From positions 1 to 64,000 of the forward strand of contig NZ_MSJR01000008.1 of the NCBI RefSeq assembly GCF_002078605.1: 64,000 nt of DNA. Direction: 5' to 3'. A model generated the notes under the pieces. That model did no database searches, was not told the origin of the DNA, and was given only the letters and a program-made list of their open reading frames with translations. Within the stretch, counting starts at the first letter, position 1. Every line of letters begins with the position of its first letter. A program made the translations under genes and the position numbers. Positions 8,654-17,637 of the stretch are shown piece after piece. Source of the DNA: Salegentibacter sediminis. GTDB lineage: Bacteria; Bacteroidota; Bacteroidia; Flavobacteriales; Flavobacteriaceae.

Positions 8654-10150
8654 TTAGTGGTTACGCCAAAAGTACGGGGTTAAAATAATCAGGACGGTAA
8701 AGAGTTCCAGACGTCCAATCAACATTAAGAAGGCACTCCAGAATTTTCCAAAGACAGGTAGGATATCATAATTATTAACAGGGCCCAGGGCTCCCAAGGC
8801 AGGCCCAATATTTCCAAGAGAAGAAGCGGCCCCTCCTATGGCAGTCTCAAAATCCAGGCCCATCCCACCGAAAACTACCGACCCAATAATAAACGCCAGC
8901 ATATAGAGAATAAAAAAACCAAGGATATTAAAAACGATATCATGGCTAACAGATTTTCCGTTGAAGCGTACCGGTAAAATAGCATTGGGATGCAGGCTGC
9001 GTTTAAATTCGGTCATCCCATTTCTAATCATAATGATATGGCGCATCACTTTTACCCCTCCCGCAGTAGATCCCGCTGATCCTCCGAGAAAGAACAAACC
9101 GAAGAAGACAACCGTTAAAAACGGCGTCCACATCGTATAATCGGCCGTAACGAAACCTGTTGTTGTAATAATAGCGATTACCTGAAACAGGGCATGTCTA
9201 AAAGCACTTTCGGCTTCTCCCCAAACCATGGGGTGGTCTATTTGAGAAAGACTTATGTCCGCTTCAAAATATATTAAAACAGAGGCCAGTATGGTAAATA
9301 ATGCAATAAAGAGAATATACCATTTAAATTCGTCATCATGGAGCACCTTCTGAATCCGACCTTTAAAACTAAAATAACTGAGCACAAAATTACTACCCGC
9401 CAGGATCATGAATAAAATTATAATATACTGAATTAGCGGCTGATCATTCCAATAGGCCACACTAATATTCTTGGTTGAAAACCCCCCGGTAGACAGCGTA
9501 CTTAAAGAATGATTAACAGCATCAAAGAAACTCATCCCGGCAAGCCTAAGCAGGATTGTTTCAGCCACGGTGTAGGATACGTAGATCAACCAAAGCCGTT
9601 TGGCGGTATCGGTAATTCGGGGTTTAAGCTTATCGGCATTTGGGCCGGGAGCTTCAGCGGCAAAAAGCTGCATACCCCCTATCCCTAAAAGAGGTAGAAT
9701 TGCGATAGCCAGAACAATAATTCCCATCCCGCCTATCCAATGCGTTAAACTCCGCCAAAATAAAATTCCGTCGGGGATAGATTCAATATCATTTAAAATG
9801 GAGGCTCCGGTTGTGGTATAACCAGACATGGTTTCGAAAAAAGCATTATGAAACTGAGGAATTGCTTCACTTATTAAATAAGGCAGGGTTCCGCTAAGGG
9901 CCATAAAAATCCACCCGAAGGTTACAATTATATAACCTTCACGTTTTTTGACTTCCTTGCGATGCCCTTTTGTACTAAACATAAGGAATATACCTATAAA
10001 TAAAGTAATTAAAGCAGCCGTAGAAATTTCAAGGGTAACTCCATCCTGGTAAAACCAACTTATTAAAACAGCCAATAACATAAAGGCTCCGTTACATAAA
10101 AGCAACAGTCCCATCACATGAAAAATGATCTGATAATTAAGCCTTGGCAT
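8654..10150 (-). CDS. trkH: Trk potassium uptake channel subunit TrkH
   Basis: The membrane pore subunit of the Trk/Ktr potassium uptake system, 498 residues with about ten hydrophobic segments. The four pore-loop filter signatures with their key glycines are visible: 'SGYTTTGAS', 'LSTGGFST', 'TTTGFVTAD' and 'SSLGNIGP'. A 'GGSAGSTAGGVKVMR' stretch lies before the last pore. The gene is last of a two-gene unit with trkA: its ATG overlaps the trkA stop by one base (TAATG), so coupled translation is likely. Its stop lies just beyond the aminotransferase terminator. Confidence 0.94.
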   Translation of the reverse strand: MPRLNYQIIFHVMGLLLLCNGAFMLLAVLISWFYQDGVTLEISTAALITLFIGIFLMFSTKGHRKEVKKREGYIIVTFGWIFMALSGTLPYLISEAIPQFHNAFFETMSGYTTTGASILNDIESIPDGILFWRSLTHWIGGMGIIVLAIAILPLLGIGGMQLFAAEAPGPNADKLKPRITDTAKRLWLIYVSYTVAETILLRLAGMSFFDAVNHSLSTLSTGGFSTKNISVAYWNDQPLIQYIIILFMILAGSNFVLSYFSFKGRIQKVLHDDEFKWYILFIALFTILASVLIYFEADISLSQIDHPMVWGEAESAFRHALFQVIAIITTTGFVTADYTMWTPFLTVVFFGLFFLGGSAGSTAGGVKVMRHIIMIRNGMTEFKRSLHPNAILPVRFNGKSVSHDIVFNILGFFILYMLAFIIGSVVFGGMGLDFETAIGGAASSLGNIGPALGALGPVNNYDILPVFGKFWSAFLMLIGRLELFTVLIILTPYFWRNH

Positions 10151-11499
10151 TATAAAAAGAGTTTTTCAACTTTTTTAATAGATCGTGGGAGACAGCATAC
10201 TACAATGCGGTCTCCGGCCTTGATCATGAAATCACCTAAAGCGATAATCCCTTCGCCATTTCTAATTATTCCTCCAATAATCGCTGAACGTGGAAAGTCA
10301 AGGTTTTTAATTCTTTTATCACAAACCTGGGAATTGGGTTTAACAATGAACTCGAGTAACTCGGCGTTCATATTGTTGATTTTAGTCATGGCCACTACTT
10401 CCCCTTTTCTTATATAACGGAAAATATTATTGGCGGCCAGGAGTTTTTTATTGATAAGGGTGTCGATTCCTATAGAGTGACTTAACTGGTAATAATCCAT
10501 ATTTTCTACCAGGGAAATTGTTTTTTTCACCATTTTAGATTTCGCTACCAGACAGGACATGATATTGGTTTCAGAATTTCCGGTTACGGCAATAAAAGCA
10601 TCCATGTCGTAGATATTCTCTTCTTCCAGTAATTCTACATTACGACCATCACCATAGATAACCAGCGCCTTTGGGAGTTCGTCGGCCAGGTCATAAGCTT
10701 TGGTTTTATTTTGTTCAATTAGCTTAACATTAAAGTTTTGACTGCAGAGGTCACGGGCAGTTTTTTTTCCTATTTTACTGCCTCCTAAGATCATCACATT
10801 TTTGATATCCTGCTTTACCTTTCCTGCCAATTTATACAGGTTTTCTACCCCTTTTTTAAGGGTAACAAAATTCACCTGATCGCCTTCCCGAAATTCAGTA
10901 TCTCCCCGGGGAATCAAGGTGTATTGAGTACCTAAGCGCTGAATAGCTATAGGCACAAAATTTAGCTCTGGGAAAATTGCAGCTGCTTCTTTAACAGTTT
11001 TACCTACAAAAAGTGCCTGGCGGGACAAGCTAAGACCAATCATAGTAAGCAAACCACCTTCAAATTCATAACTATCATTAAAAGCCGATTGATTTAAAAG
11101 CAACTCTATTTCCCGTGCTGCAATGGCTTCAGGAGAAATAAGTTCATCTATTCCTAATTTAGCAAAGCCTATCTCCTCTTTATTATGAAGAAATTCGGTA
11201 TTGGAAATTCTGGCTATAGTTCTTTTAGCCCCCAGTTGTTTAGCTAAAACACAGGCCGTTATATTTGTTGCTTCGCTGGAAGTAACCCCTATCAGCATAT
11301 CAACATGCTTCACATGAGCTTCTTTTAAAATACCAATAGAAGTCGCATCCCCTTTAATGGTTCGAATATCCAGATGCGTATCAGCATAAATTAAATTATC
11401 CCGGTTAGTGTCTATCAGGGTAATATCCTGGGATTCAAAGGAAAGTAATTTTGCCAAATGAAAGCCTACTTCTCCCGCTCCGGCGATAATTATCTTCAT
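10150..11499 (-). CDS. trkA: Trk system NAD-binding regulatory subunit TrkA
   Basis: The cytoplasmic gating subunit that binds NAD(H) or nucleotides and controls TrkH. From the ATG at 11499 it is 449 residues, beginning 'MKIIIAGAGEVGFHLA'; a start 48 bases further upstream would add a non-conserved tail. Two tandem RCK_N/RCK_C units are visible: the first Rossmann motif AGAGEVG near residue 6, the second 'ILGGSKIGKKTA' near residue 235, each followed by a TrkA_C region. The length is close to the 458 residues of the E. coli protein. It forms an operon with trkH through a one-base overlap and is divergent from ubiE. Confidence 0.93.
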   Translation of the reverse strand: MKIIIAGAGEVGFHLAKLLSFESQDITLIDTNRDNLIYADTHLDIRTIKGDATSIGILKEAHVKHVDMLIGVTSSEATNITACVLAKQLGAKRTIARISNTEFLHNKEEIGFAKLGIDELISPEAIAAREIELLLNQSAFNDSYEFEGGLLTMIGLSLSRQALFVGKTVKEAAAIFPELNFVPIAIQRLGTQYTLIPRGDTEFREGDQVNFVTLKKGVENLYKLAGKVKQDIKNVMILGGSKIGKKTARDLCSQNFNVKLIEQNKTKAYDLADELPKALVIYGDGRNVELLEEENIYDMDAFIAVTGNSETNIMSCLVAKSKMVKKTISLVENMDYYQLSHSIGIDTLINKKLLAANNIFRYIRKGEVVAMTKINNMNAELLEFIVKPNSQVCDKRIKNLDFPRSAIIGGIIRNGEGIIALGDFMIKAGDRIVVCCLPRSIKKVEKLFL

Positions 11500-11526
11500 A
11501 TAACTGCTTGAAATTGTAAGGAAAAG

Positions 11527-11534
11527 CAAATGTA
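11527..11534 (-). promoter_or_regulatory. Bacteroidota -7 box for trkA-trkH
   Basis: The minus strand reads TACATTTGC, matching TAnnTTTG with the favoured following C. It lies 28 bases upstream of the trkA ATG. Confidence 0.6.
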
Positions 11535-11612
11535 CGTTATTTTCCACAATCCAAAAATCTAAGCAGCTTCAACAAATTGAGAATCTGTAAGACACAGTTT
11601 CCCGATAAGACT

Positions 11613-11620
11613 TATCTTTG
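11613..11620 (+). promoter_or_regulatory. Bacteroidota -7 box for ubiE-porT
   Basis: TATCTTTG matches TAnnTTTG and lies 15 bases upstream of the ATG at 11636. It also argues against the upstream TTG at 11618, which lies inside the box. Confidence 0.62.
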
Positions 11621-11635
11621 GCAAAAATTTATTGC

Positions 11636-12364
11636 ATGAGCAAAAAGGTTACCCCATACCGCGATTCAAAACTTAATAAAAAGAAACAAGTTGAACAGAT
11701 GTTCGATAATATCTCGGGAAATTACGACGGACTTAATCGTGTGATTTCTTTTGGGACAGATGTTAAATGGAGGAAAAAAGTAATAGCACTGGTAGCCGCT
11801 CAAAATCCTGATAGCATTCTGGATATTGCAACCGGCACCGGAGATCTGGCTATCCAAATGGCTTCTATTAAAGCTGAAAGAATAGTAGGTTTAGATCTTT
11901 CTGAAGGTATGCTGAAGGTAGGCCGAAGAAAAATCACCGCTAAAAATCTTGACAACAGGATAGAGATGATCCAGGGTGACTCTGAAGCGCTACCCTTTGA
12001 TGACAACACTTTTGATGCCATTACCGTCGCTTTTGGAGTAAGAAATTTTGAAACCCTTGAGAAGGGGTTGGCTGAAATTTACAGAGTCCTAAAACCGGGA
12101 GGCCTATTTATAGTTCTTGAAACCTCTGTTCCTACGAAATTTCCTTTTAAACAGGGCTATAAATTTTATTCGGGTTACGTGCTTCCATTAATAGGAAAAG
12201 CTTTTTCTAAAGACAAAGATGCCTATTCCTATTTAAGTGAAAGCGCCGCCTCTTTCCCTTATGGCGAAAACTTCAACAATATTTTGAAGAAAATAGGGTT
12301 TACTAATGTAGAACACCAACCTCAAACTTTTGGGGTGGCAACCATTTATAAGGGTTCAAAATAA
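11636..12364 (+). CDS. ubiE: Demethylmenaquinone methyltransferase UbiE/MenG
   Basis: A SAM-dependent C-methyltransferase making menaquinone from demethylmenaquinone. Flavobacteria use menaquinone, so menG is the apt role. From the ATG at 11636 it has 242 residues. The N-terminal block '[22 protein letters not shown]' (split here by a few bases of reading), motif I '[13 protein letters not shown]' near residue 62, and '[16 protein letters not shown]' near 155 are family signatures. porT starts four bases after its stop, so the two are cotranscribed. Confidence 0.93.
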   Translation: MSKKVTPYRDSKLNKKKQVEQMFDNISGNYDGLNRVISFGTDVKWRKKVIALVAAQNPDSILDIATGTGDLAIQMASIKAERIVGLDLSEGMLKVGRRKITAKNLDNRIEMIQGDSEALPFDDNTFDAITVAFGVRNFETLEKGLAEIYRVLKPGGLFIVLETSVPTKFPFKQGYKFYSGYVLPLIGKAFSKDKDAYSYLSESAASFPYGENFNNILKKIGFTNVEHQPQTFGVATIYKGSK

Positions 12365-12368
12365 AACT

Positions 12369-13076
12369 ATGAGAAGATTTTTTCTGCTAGCCTTTTTCCT
12401 GCTGTCTTTTTCCCTTTCCCACGCCCAGCTATTTTCCGGGGAAAAGATTATGAACAAAGAAAATTTTGATCGGCAGCGCTGGTCCTGGGGATATTTTCTG
12501 GGCCTTAATTCTTACGATTTCAAATTTAAATATGAAGAATACGACCCCAGCCCCACTAGCGGAAAAGACCGCCTCGTTGAAACCAACATGGGCTTTAACG
12601 TTGGTCTGGTAGGGAATCTTAGACTATCCAACAACCTCGATCTCCGGCTTGAACCGGGGGTTAGTTTCAATACCAGAGGCTTCCAGGTTACCCACGCAGA
12701 TCCCGACACCTACCGGGAAATAAATGCCACTTACGTTCATATCCCCCTTTTACTTAAATTTTCTACCGATAGGCTTAACAACTTTAAACCCTTTGTGGTG
12801 GGCGGACTCTCCACTTCTATTAACCTCTCGAGCAACGAAAACAACCCTGATGATAATTATGCCGGGCAATTCAGGATGACTACAAATTCCTATTATTACG
12901 AAATTGGGTTTGGGATAGACCTGTACTTGTATTATTTTAAGTTTTCACCCTCCATTAGAGGGGTGTTTGCCATTAACGACGAGCTAATAAGAGATAATAC
13001 CGCCAACAGCCTGTACACTGGTAATATTGAAAAAATGTCAACCCGGGCCGTTTTTCTAAATTTTACTTTTCAGTAG
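12369..13076 (+). CDS. porT: PorT/SprT family outer membrane protein (T9SS)
   Basis: A 235-residue outer membrane beta-barrel protein with an N-terminal signal peptide ending near 'SLSHAQ' (residue 20). Alternating hydrophobic strands such as 'YVHIPLLLKF', 'FKPFVVGGLSTSINL' and 'YYYEIGFGIDLYL' fit the PorT fold, and the C-terminus ends in an aromatic strand (FLNFTFQ). PorT (SprT in Flavobacterium) is required for type IX secretion and gliding in studied species. The start is ATG at 12369, because an upstream in-frame start would lie within ubiE. It agrees with the T9SS-dependent protein at the left edge. Confidence 0.8.
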   Translation: MRRFFLLAFFLLSFSLSHAQLFSGEKIMNKENFDRQRWSWGYFLGLNSYDFKFKYEEYDPSPTSGKDRLVETNMGFNVGLVGNLRLSNNLDLRLEPGVSFNTRGFQVTHADPDTYREINATYVHIPLLLKFSTDRLNNFKPFVVGGLSTSINLSSNENNPDDNYAGQFRMTTNSYYYEIGFGIDLYLYYFKFSPSIRGVFAINDELIRDNTANSLYTGNIEKMSTRAVFLNFTFQ

Positions 13077-13077
13077 A

Positions 13078-13803
13078 TTACCTGCGCTTAAACTCACTTA
13101 AAAGAATTGCGGTTGCGGTAGCCACATTAAGACTTTCTGTTTGAGGGGTGTCGCCAAACCGGGGAATTCCTACCCGCTGGGTGATTAGCCTCTCTATCTT
13201 TTCTGAAATACCGTTAGCTTCATTTCCCATGACCAATACCCCTTCAGCAGGAAGCGTTTTCTCGTAAATATTTTCACCATCCATAAATGCACCAAAAACG
13301 GGGAGATTTTCATACTTCCCAATAAATTCAGCAAGATCTCTATAGACCACTTCTACTCTGGTTAGGGATCCCATGCTTGCCTGCACTACTTTCGGATTAA
13401 AAGAGTCGGCAGTATCCGGAGAACAAATCAGGTCTTGAATTCCGAACCAATCACATAATCGAATTATTGTTCCCAAATTACCGGGATCTCTCACCCCATC
13501 CAAGGCAACTACCAGACCCTTGGGAAGAAATGCTTCCTGTTTTGGAATTCTAAAAATTGCCAGCGCGGTTTGAGGGGTTTTTAGTTGGCTTATTTTCTTA
13601 AGATCGGCCTCTGAAATAATTTCGGTTTGTGAAGTTGGAGCAATAAACCAGTCTTCGGTTGTGTAAAGTTTTTCCAAAGGAAACCGGGACGAAAGAAATT
13701 CCTGAATACTTTTTTTTCCTTCCACTATAAACATCGCATTTTTAAGACGATACTTTTTTTGAGTAAGACTTCTTATTAACTTAATTTGGCTTTTACTAAC
13801 CAT
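13078..13803 (-). CDS. TrmH/SpoU-family RNA 2'-O-methyltransferase
   Basis: A SAM-dependent ribose methyltransferase with the knotted SPOUT fold, 241 residues. An N-terminal substrate-binding domain (residues 1-95) precedes the three family motifs: 'VALDGVRDPGNLGTIIR' (about 110), 'VLVMGNEANGIS' (about 185) and 'TESLNVATATAILL' near the end. The target (23S rRNA or tRNA) cannot be told from the sequence. It is convergent with porT with one base between the stops, and divergent from tamL. Confidence 0.88.
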   Translation of the reverse strand: MVSKSQIKLIRSLTQKKYRLKNAMFIVEGKKSIQEFLSSRFPLEKLYTTEDWFIAPTSQTEIISEADLKKISQLKTPQTALAIFRIPKQEAFLPKGLVVALDGVRDPGNLGTIIRLCDWFGIQDLICSPDTADSFNPKVVQASMGSLTRVEVVYRDLAEFIGKYENLPVFGAFMDGENIYEKTLPAEGVLVMGNEANGISEKIERLITQRVGIPRFGDTPQTESLNVATATAILLSEFKRR

Positions 13804-13813
13804 ACAAAAAATG

Positions 13814-13821
13814 TATTTTTG
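13814..13821 (+). promoter_or_regulatory. Bacteroidota -7 box for tamL
   Basis: TATTTTTG matches TAnnTTTG and lies 19 bases upstream of the proposed TTG start. Confidence 0.58.
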
Positions 13822-13840
13822 ATTTCTTAAAAACGACTGT

Positions 13841-16411
13841 TTGAACCGGTTTCTCGCAAAAATATCATTATTTTTCTTATTCCTGTCCTTATTAATTTCC
13901 TGTAACGCTGTTAAACGCGTAGAGAATGACCAGGCATTGTTAACAGAAAACGCCGTGTTCCTCGATGGAAAAAAAATTAATGATAACCAAATCTACAATC
14001 AGCTTTACCAGGAGCCTAACACCAAATTGCTGGGAGTCCCAATACGACTGCATTTTTATAATCTTGCACGACCGGATATAGATTCAATCCTTACCCGAAA
14101 ATATCTGGACAACCCCAAAAAGAAAAAGTTTTTAGTAGATATTCTTTCCTACAAACAATTTGAAAAATTCCTGTATACCAGGAAGAATTTTAACGAATGG
14201 ATAAAGAAGACCGGAGAAGCTCCGGTTATAGTAAGCAAGGAAGAAACCGAAAAATCGGTTAGACGCTTAAACTCCTGGTATTGGAATCACGGGTGGTTTA
14301 ATGTGGAGACAGATTATAAGATAATCCCATCGGAAGAAAAAAAGAAACGGGCAAGTGTAGAATATTATGTAAAGACCCACACTCCTTATATTGTAGATTC
14401 CATAAGCAAAAGAATAGCTTCTGAAGTAATAGATTCCCTTTACGATGCTAACGCCCAGGATTCCCACATAAAGGAAGATATACAATACAAAACTCTTGAT
14501 TACAATGATGAAAGAGACAGACTTACCCGGCTTTTTAGAAATAATGGAGTTTACAACTTTGATCAGGAGTTTATAAGTTTTGAGGCTGACACCGTAGGTA
14601 CCAATTACAAAGTTAATACGACGGTAATTATAAAGAATAGGCCTGCGAGCGAAGACGACACTACTTCAAGGGTCCCATTTAAAATTCATGATGTAACCAA
14701 AGTGAATGTCTTTACCGATTACACGTATGCTAATAGATCAAAACCCGTTACAGACAGCATTCAGCACGAAGGATACAATATTTATAGTTTTGGAGATCAA
14801 CGTTATAAACCCGAAGCTATTACCGATGCTATTTTTATAAGACCGGGAAATACCTACAGCGATATTGCACGCACGCGTACTTACAACAGAATTAATTCGC
14901 TCAGAAATTTCAAATATCCTACCATTAGATACACACCAGATCCTGAAGACAGTACCCGCACCGACCTGGTAGCAAATATTTTTCTTACCCCACAGCAAAA
15001 ATATTCACTGGGCTTCGATTTTGAAATCTCACAAAGCAACATTCAGGAATTTGGGATTGGCTTTGGGGGCTCCCTTTTAATAAGAAATGTGTTTCGAGGC
15101 GCTGAAAACCTGGAGATTTCAGGAAGGGGTAGCATTGGCTCCTCAACCGATGCGGCGGCTAGCAGTGATAAAGACCGGTTTTTTGATATTTCTGAAATTG
15201 GAGCCGATCTCAAACTCAGCTTCCCCAGAATATTTCTTCCCGTTAACACCGAACGTATTATCCCGAAGTACATGTCTCCCTTCACCACCCTGAGTTTGGG
15301 AGTGAGTACCCAATCCAATATAGGGTTGGACAAACGAAATCTTTCTGGTGCAATGGAGTATCGCTGGACGCCTTCGCGCCAATTATCCAATAGGCTGGAC
15401 CTTCTCAATATTCAATATGTAAGAAATTTGAATACTGACAATTATTTTAATGTATACAGAAATTCTTATAGCGAGTTAAATGAGATCGTTCAATCCCCTA
15501 ATGTGGTTACCAGCCCTGATTATTTGGATGATGAAGGTCTCTTAACTATACCCCAGGGCGCAGAAAATTTCCTTGAAGATATTGATGCCGAGGAAGGACC
15601 TACCACAGGATTAAATTCAGAGCAGCGCCAGATAGCTAATTATGTAAAGGAGAGAAAAAACCGCTTAACTGAAAACAACTTGATTTTCGCAACTAACTTT
15701 ACTTATTTATGGAATACCAAAGAAAATCTGTACGACCAGGAGTTTACCAGGTTCAGGTTTAAATTAGAGACTGCGGGCAATTTTTTATCGGCCGTTTCCA
15801 GTTTGGCGGGACTGGAGAAAAATGCCAATGGCAATTACAAAATTCTGGGTGTAAATTTTTCCCAATATGCCAAGACCGAAATAGATTTTATTAAACACTG
15901 GGATTTTGGTCAGGAAAAAATTTTTGCAGTGCGGGCATTTGGCGGCATTGCAATTCCTTATGGAAATGCGAACAGCATCCCCTTCGCCCGCAGCTTTTTT
16001 GCAGGAGGTCCTAACGATAACCGCGCCTGGCAGGCCTATGACCTTGGCCCGGGCAGCACGGGCGGACGCAACGAATTTAACGAGGCAAACATGAAACTTG
16101 CCTTAAACCTGGAATACCGGTATAATCTTTTTGGCTCTTTACATTCGGCCGTTTTTATTGATGTTGGGAATATTTGGAATGTACTGGATATTGTTGAAAA
16201 TGAAGAGGCCACATTTACCTCATTTTCCGATCTTAAAAATATAGCTGTTGGCTCCGGTTTTGGATTGAGGTATGACTTTAACTTTTTTGTTTTAAGATTC
16301 GATATAGGTTTTAAAACCTACGACCCCGCCCGCGAAGAAGGAAATCGCTGGTTTAAAGATTATAACTTCAACCATGCGGTTTATAATGTGGGTATCAATT
16401 ATCCTTTCTAA
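13841..16411 (+). CDS. tamL: TamL-like BamA/TamA-family outer membrane lipoprotein
   Basis: An Omp85-superfamily protein of 856 residues. The start is TTG at 13841: the frame closes at a TGA at 13820-13822 and has no ATG between. The N-terminus is a lipoprotein signal with lipobox 'LLISC' (Cys21), unlike classical TamA. POTRA-like segments follow (about 25-430), then a 16-strand barrel domain with 'NIFLTPQQKYSLGFDFEIS' at its entry, the 'FFAGGPNDNRAWQ' motif (about 720, the R-G-F/Y-like lid region of Omp85) and a C-terminal 'VYNVGINYPF' strand. The lipid-anchored Bacteroidota form is known as TamL. No tamB lies next to it. Confidence 0.85.
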   Translation: MNRFLAKISLFFLFLSLLISCNAVKRVENDQALLTENAVFLDGKKINDNQIYNQLYQEPNTKLLGVPIRLHFYNLARPDIDSILTRKYLDNPKKKKFLVDILSYKQFEKFLYTRKNFNEWIKKTGEAPVIVSKEETEKSVRRLNSWYWNHGWFNVETDYKIIPSEEKKKRASVEYYVKTHTPYIVDSISKRIASEVIDSLYDANAQDSHIKEDIQYKTLDYNDERDRLTRLFRNNGVYNFDQEFISFEADTVGTNYKVNTTVIIKNRPASEDDTTSRVPFKIHDVTKVNVFTDYTYANRSKPVTDSIQHEGYNIYSFGDQRYKPEAITDAIFIRPGNTYSDIARTRTYNRINSLRNFKYPTIRYTPDPEDSTRTDLVANIFLTPQQKYSLGFDFEISQSNIQEFGIGFGGSLLIRNVFRGAENLEISGRGSIGSSTDAAASSDKDRFFDISEIGADLKLSFPRIFLPVNTERIIPKYMSPFTTLSLGVSTQSNIGLDKRNLSGAMEYRWTPSRQLSNRLDLLNIQYVRNLNTDNYFNVYRNSYSELNEIVQSPNVVTSPDYLDDEGLLTIPQGAENFLEDIDAEEGPTTGLNSEQRQIANYVKERKNRLTENNLIFATNFTYLWNTKENLYDQEFTRFRFKLETAGNFLSAVSSLAGLEKNANGNYKILGVNFSQYAKTEIDFIKHWDFGQEKIFAVRAFGGIAIPYGNANSIPFARSFFAGGPNDNRAWQAYDLGPGSTGGRNEFNEANMKLALNLEYRYNLFGSLHSAVFIDVGNIWNVLDIVENEEATFTSFSDLKNIAVGSGFGLRYDFNFFVLRFDIGFKTYDPAREEGNRWFKDYNFNHAVYNVGINYPF

Positions 16412-16426
16412 GCCATTTAATTTTCT

Positions 16427-16434
16427 TATTTTTG
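16427..16434 (+). promoter_or_regulatory. Bacteroidota -7 box for fbaA
   Basis: TATTTTTG matches TAnnTTTG and lies 21 bases upstream of the fbaA ATG. Confidence 0.58.
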
Positions 16435-16455
16435 TAAGCCAAATTCAAATAAATT

Positions 16456-17523
16456 ATGAGTCACAATATTAAACCCGGCGTAGCCACAGGAAAAGAAGTT
16501 CAGGAAATATTTAAACTTGCCAAGGAAAAAGGTTTTGCCCTTCCCGCGGTAAATGTTATAGGTTCCAGCAGTATCAATGCTGTCTTGGAAACCGCTGCAG
16601 AATTAAACTCCCCCGTTATCATTCAGTTTTCAAATGGAGGAGCTCAATTCAATGCAGGAAAAGGATTATCTAACGAAAATGAAAAGGCCGCCATCGCAGG
16701 GGGTGTGGCAGGTGCCAAGCACGTTCACGAACTCGCAGAATTATATGGAGTTCCGGTTATAATGCACACCGACCACTGTGCCAAAAAATTACTTCCCTGG
16801 ATAGATGGGCTTCTTGATGCCAGTGAAAAACACTACGAACAATTCGGGAAACCTTTATATAGCTCACATATGATAGATCTTTCAGAAGAATCTCTGGAAG
16901 AAAATATGGAAATAAGCAAGAAATACCTTGAAAGAATGAGCAAAATGGGAATGACCCTGGAGATAGAGCTTGGAATTACCGGTGGTGAGGAAGACGGAGT
17001 TGACAACACCGATGTGGATTCATCAAAATTATATACCCAGCCTGAAGAAGTAGCCTATGCTTATGAAGAGCTAAGCAAGGTTAGCGATCAGTTTACTATT
17101 GCTGCTGCATTCGGAAATGTACACGGAGTTTATAAACCAGGAAATGTAAAACTTACTCCTAAAATCCTTAAAAACTCACAGGAATATATCACCAAAAAAT
17201 ACTCCGTGGGAGAAAATCACATCGATTTTGTATTCCATGGTGGTAGTGGTTCTACCGTAGAAGAAATTAGAGAAGCAATTGGTTACGGAGTTATCAAAAT
17301 GAATATCGACACCGACCTTCAATATGCGTACCTGGAAGGAATACGTGATTATATGGGTACCAACAAAGACTATCTTGCTACTCAAATAGGTAATCCTGAA
17401 GGAGATGATGTTCCGAACAAAAAATATTACGACCCCAGAAAATGGGTTCGTGAAGGTGAGCTCACTTTCAAAGCTCGTCTAAAAAAGGCATTTGAAGACC
17501 TGAATAACGTAAATACCCTATAG
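16456..17523 (+). CDS. fbaA: Class II fructose-bisphosphate aldolase
   Basis: A zinc-dependent aldolase cleaving fructose 1,6-bisphosphate to dihydroxyacetone phosphate and glyceraldehyde 3-phosphate in glycolysis and gluconeogenesis. At 355 residues it is full length for class IIA. The catalytic and metal motif 'HTDHCAKK' gives Asp106 and the zinc ligand His107. 'EIELGITGGEEDG' near residue 175, 'AAFGNVHGVY' near 217 and 'FHGGSGS' near 260 supply the other ligands and the phosphate site. It has its own promoter box and terminator. Confidence 0.96.
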   Translation: MSHNIKPGVATGKEVQEIFKLAKEKGFALPAVNVIGSSSINAVLETAAELNSPVIIQFSNGGAQFNAGKGLSNENEKAAIAGGVAGAKHVHELAELYGVPVIMHTDHCAKKLLPWIDGLLDASEKHYEQFGKPLYSSHMIDLSEESLEENMEISKKYLERMSKMGMTLEIELGITGGEEDGVDNTDVDSSKLYTQPEEVAYAYEELSKVSDQFTIAAAFGNVHGVYKPGNVKLTPKILKNSQEYITKKYSVGENHIDFVFHGGSGSTVEEIREAIGYGVIKMNIDTDLQYAYLEGIRDYMGTNKDYLATQIGNPEGDDVPNKKYYDPRKWVREGELTFKARLKKAFEDLNNVNTL

Positions 17524-17534
17524 ATTAAAATGCA

Positions 17535-17573
17535 AAAACAGCTGGAATTTTATTATTTCAGCTGTTTTTATTT
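17535..17573 (+). terminator. Terminator after fbaA
   Basis: AAAACAGCTG (17535-17544) pairs with CAGCTGTTTT (17559-17568); the T run continues to 17569. Confidence 0.75.
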
Positions 17574-17590
17574 AAAATAAACCCTCAGTC

Positions 17591-17607
17591 TCCGGAGTAG
17601 TTCCGGA
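17591..17607 (+). promoter_or_regulatory. Small hairpin in the accD leader
   Basis: TCCGGA (17591-17596) and TCCGGA (17602-17607) form a 6-bp stem with a 5-base loop, about 30 bases before the accD ATG. The role is unknown; it could be a leader structure or a protein site. Confidence 0.35.
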
Positions 17608-17637
17608 AGAGTTCAATCCCTGAAACCTGAAACAAAT

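Noticed and set aside
10150-11547. Longer trkA start at 11547
   Set aside because: The extra residues precede the conserved Rossmann motif and the promoter box lies inside the extension.
11618-11620. TTG as start of ubiE
   Set aside because: It lies within the promoter box, and the ATG at 11636 gives the normal N-terminus.
12330-12368. Start of porT inside ubiE
   Set aside because: It would place non-signal residues before a clean signal peptide; the ATG four bases after the ubiE stop is better.
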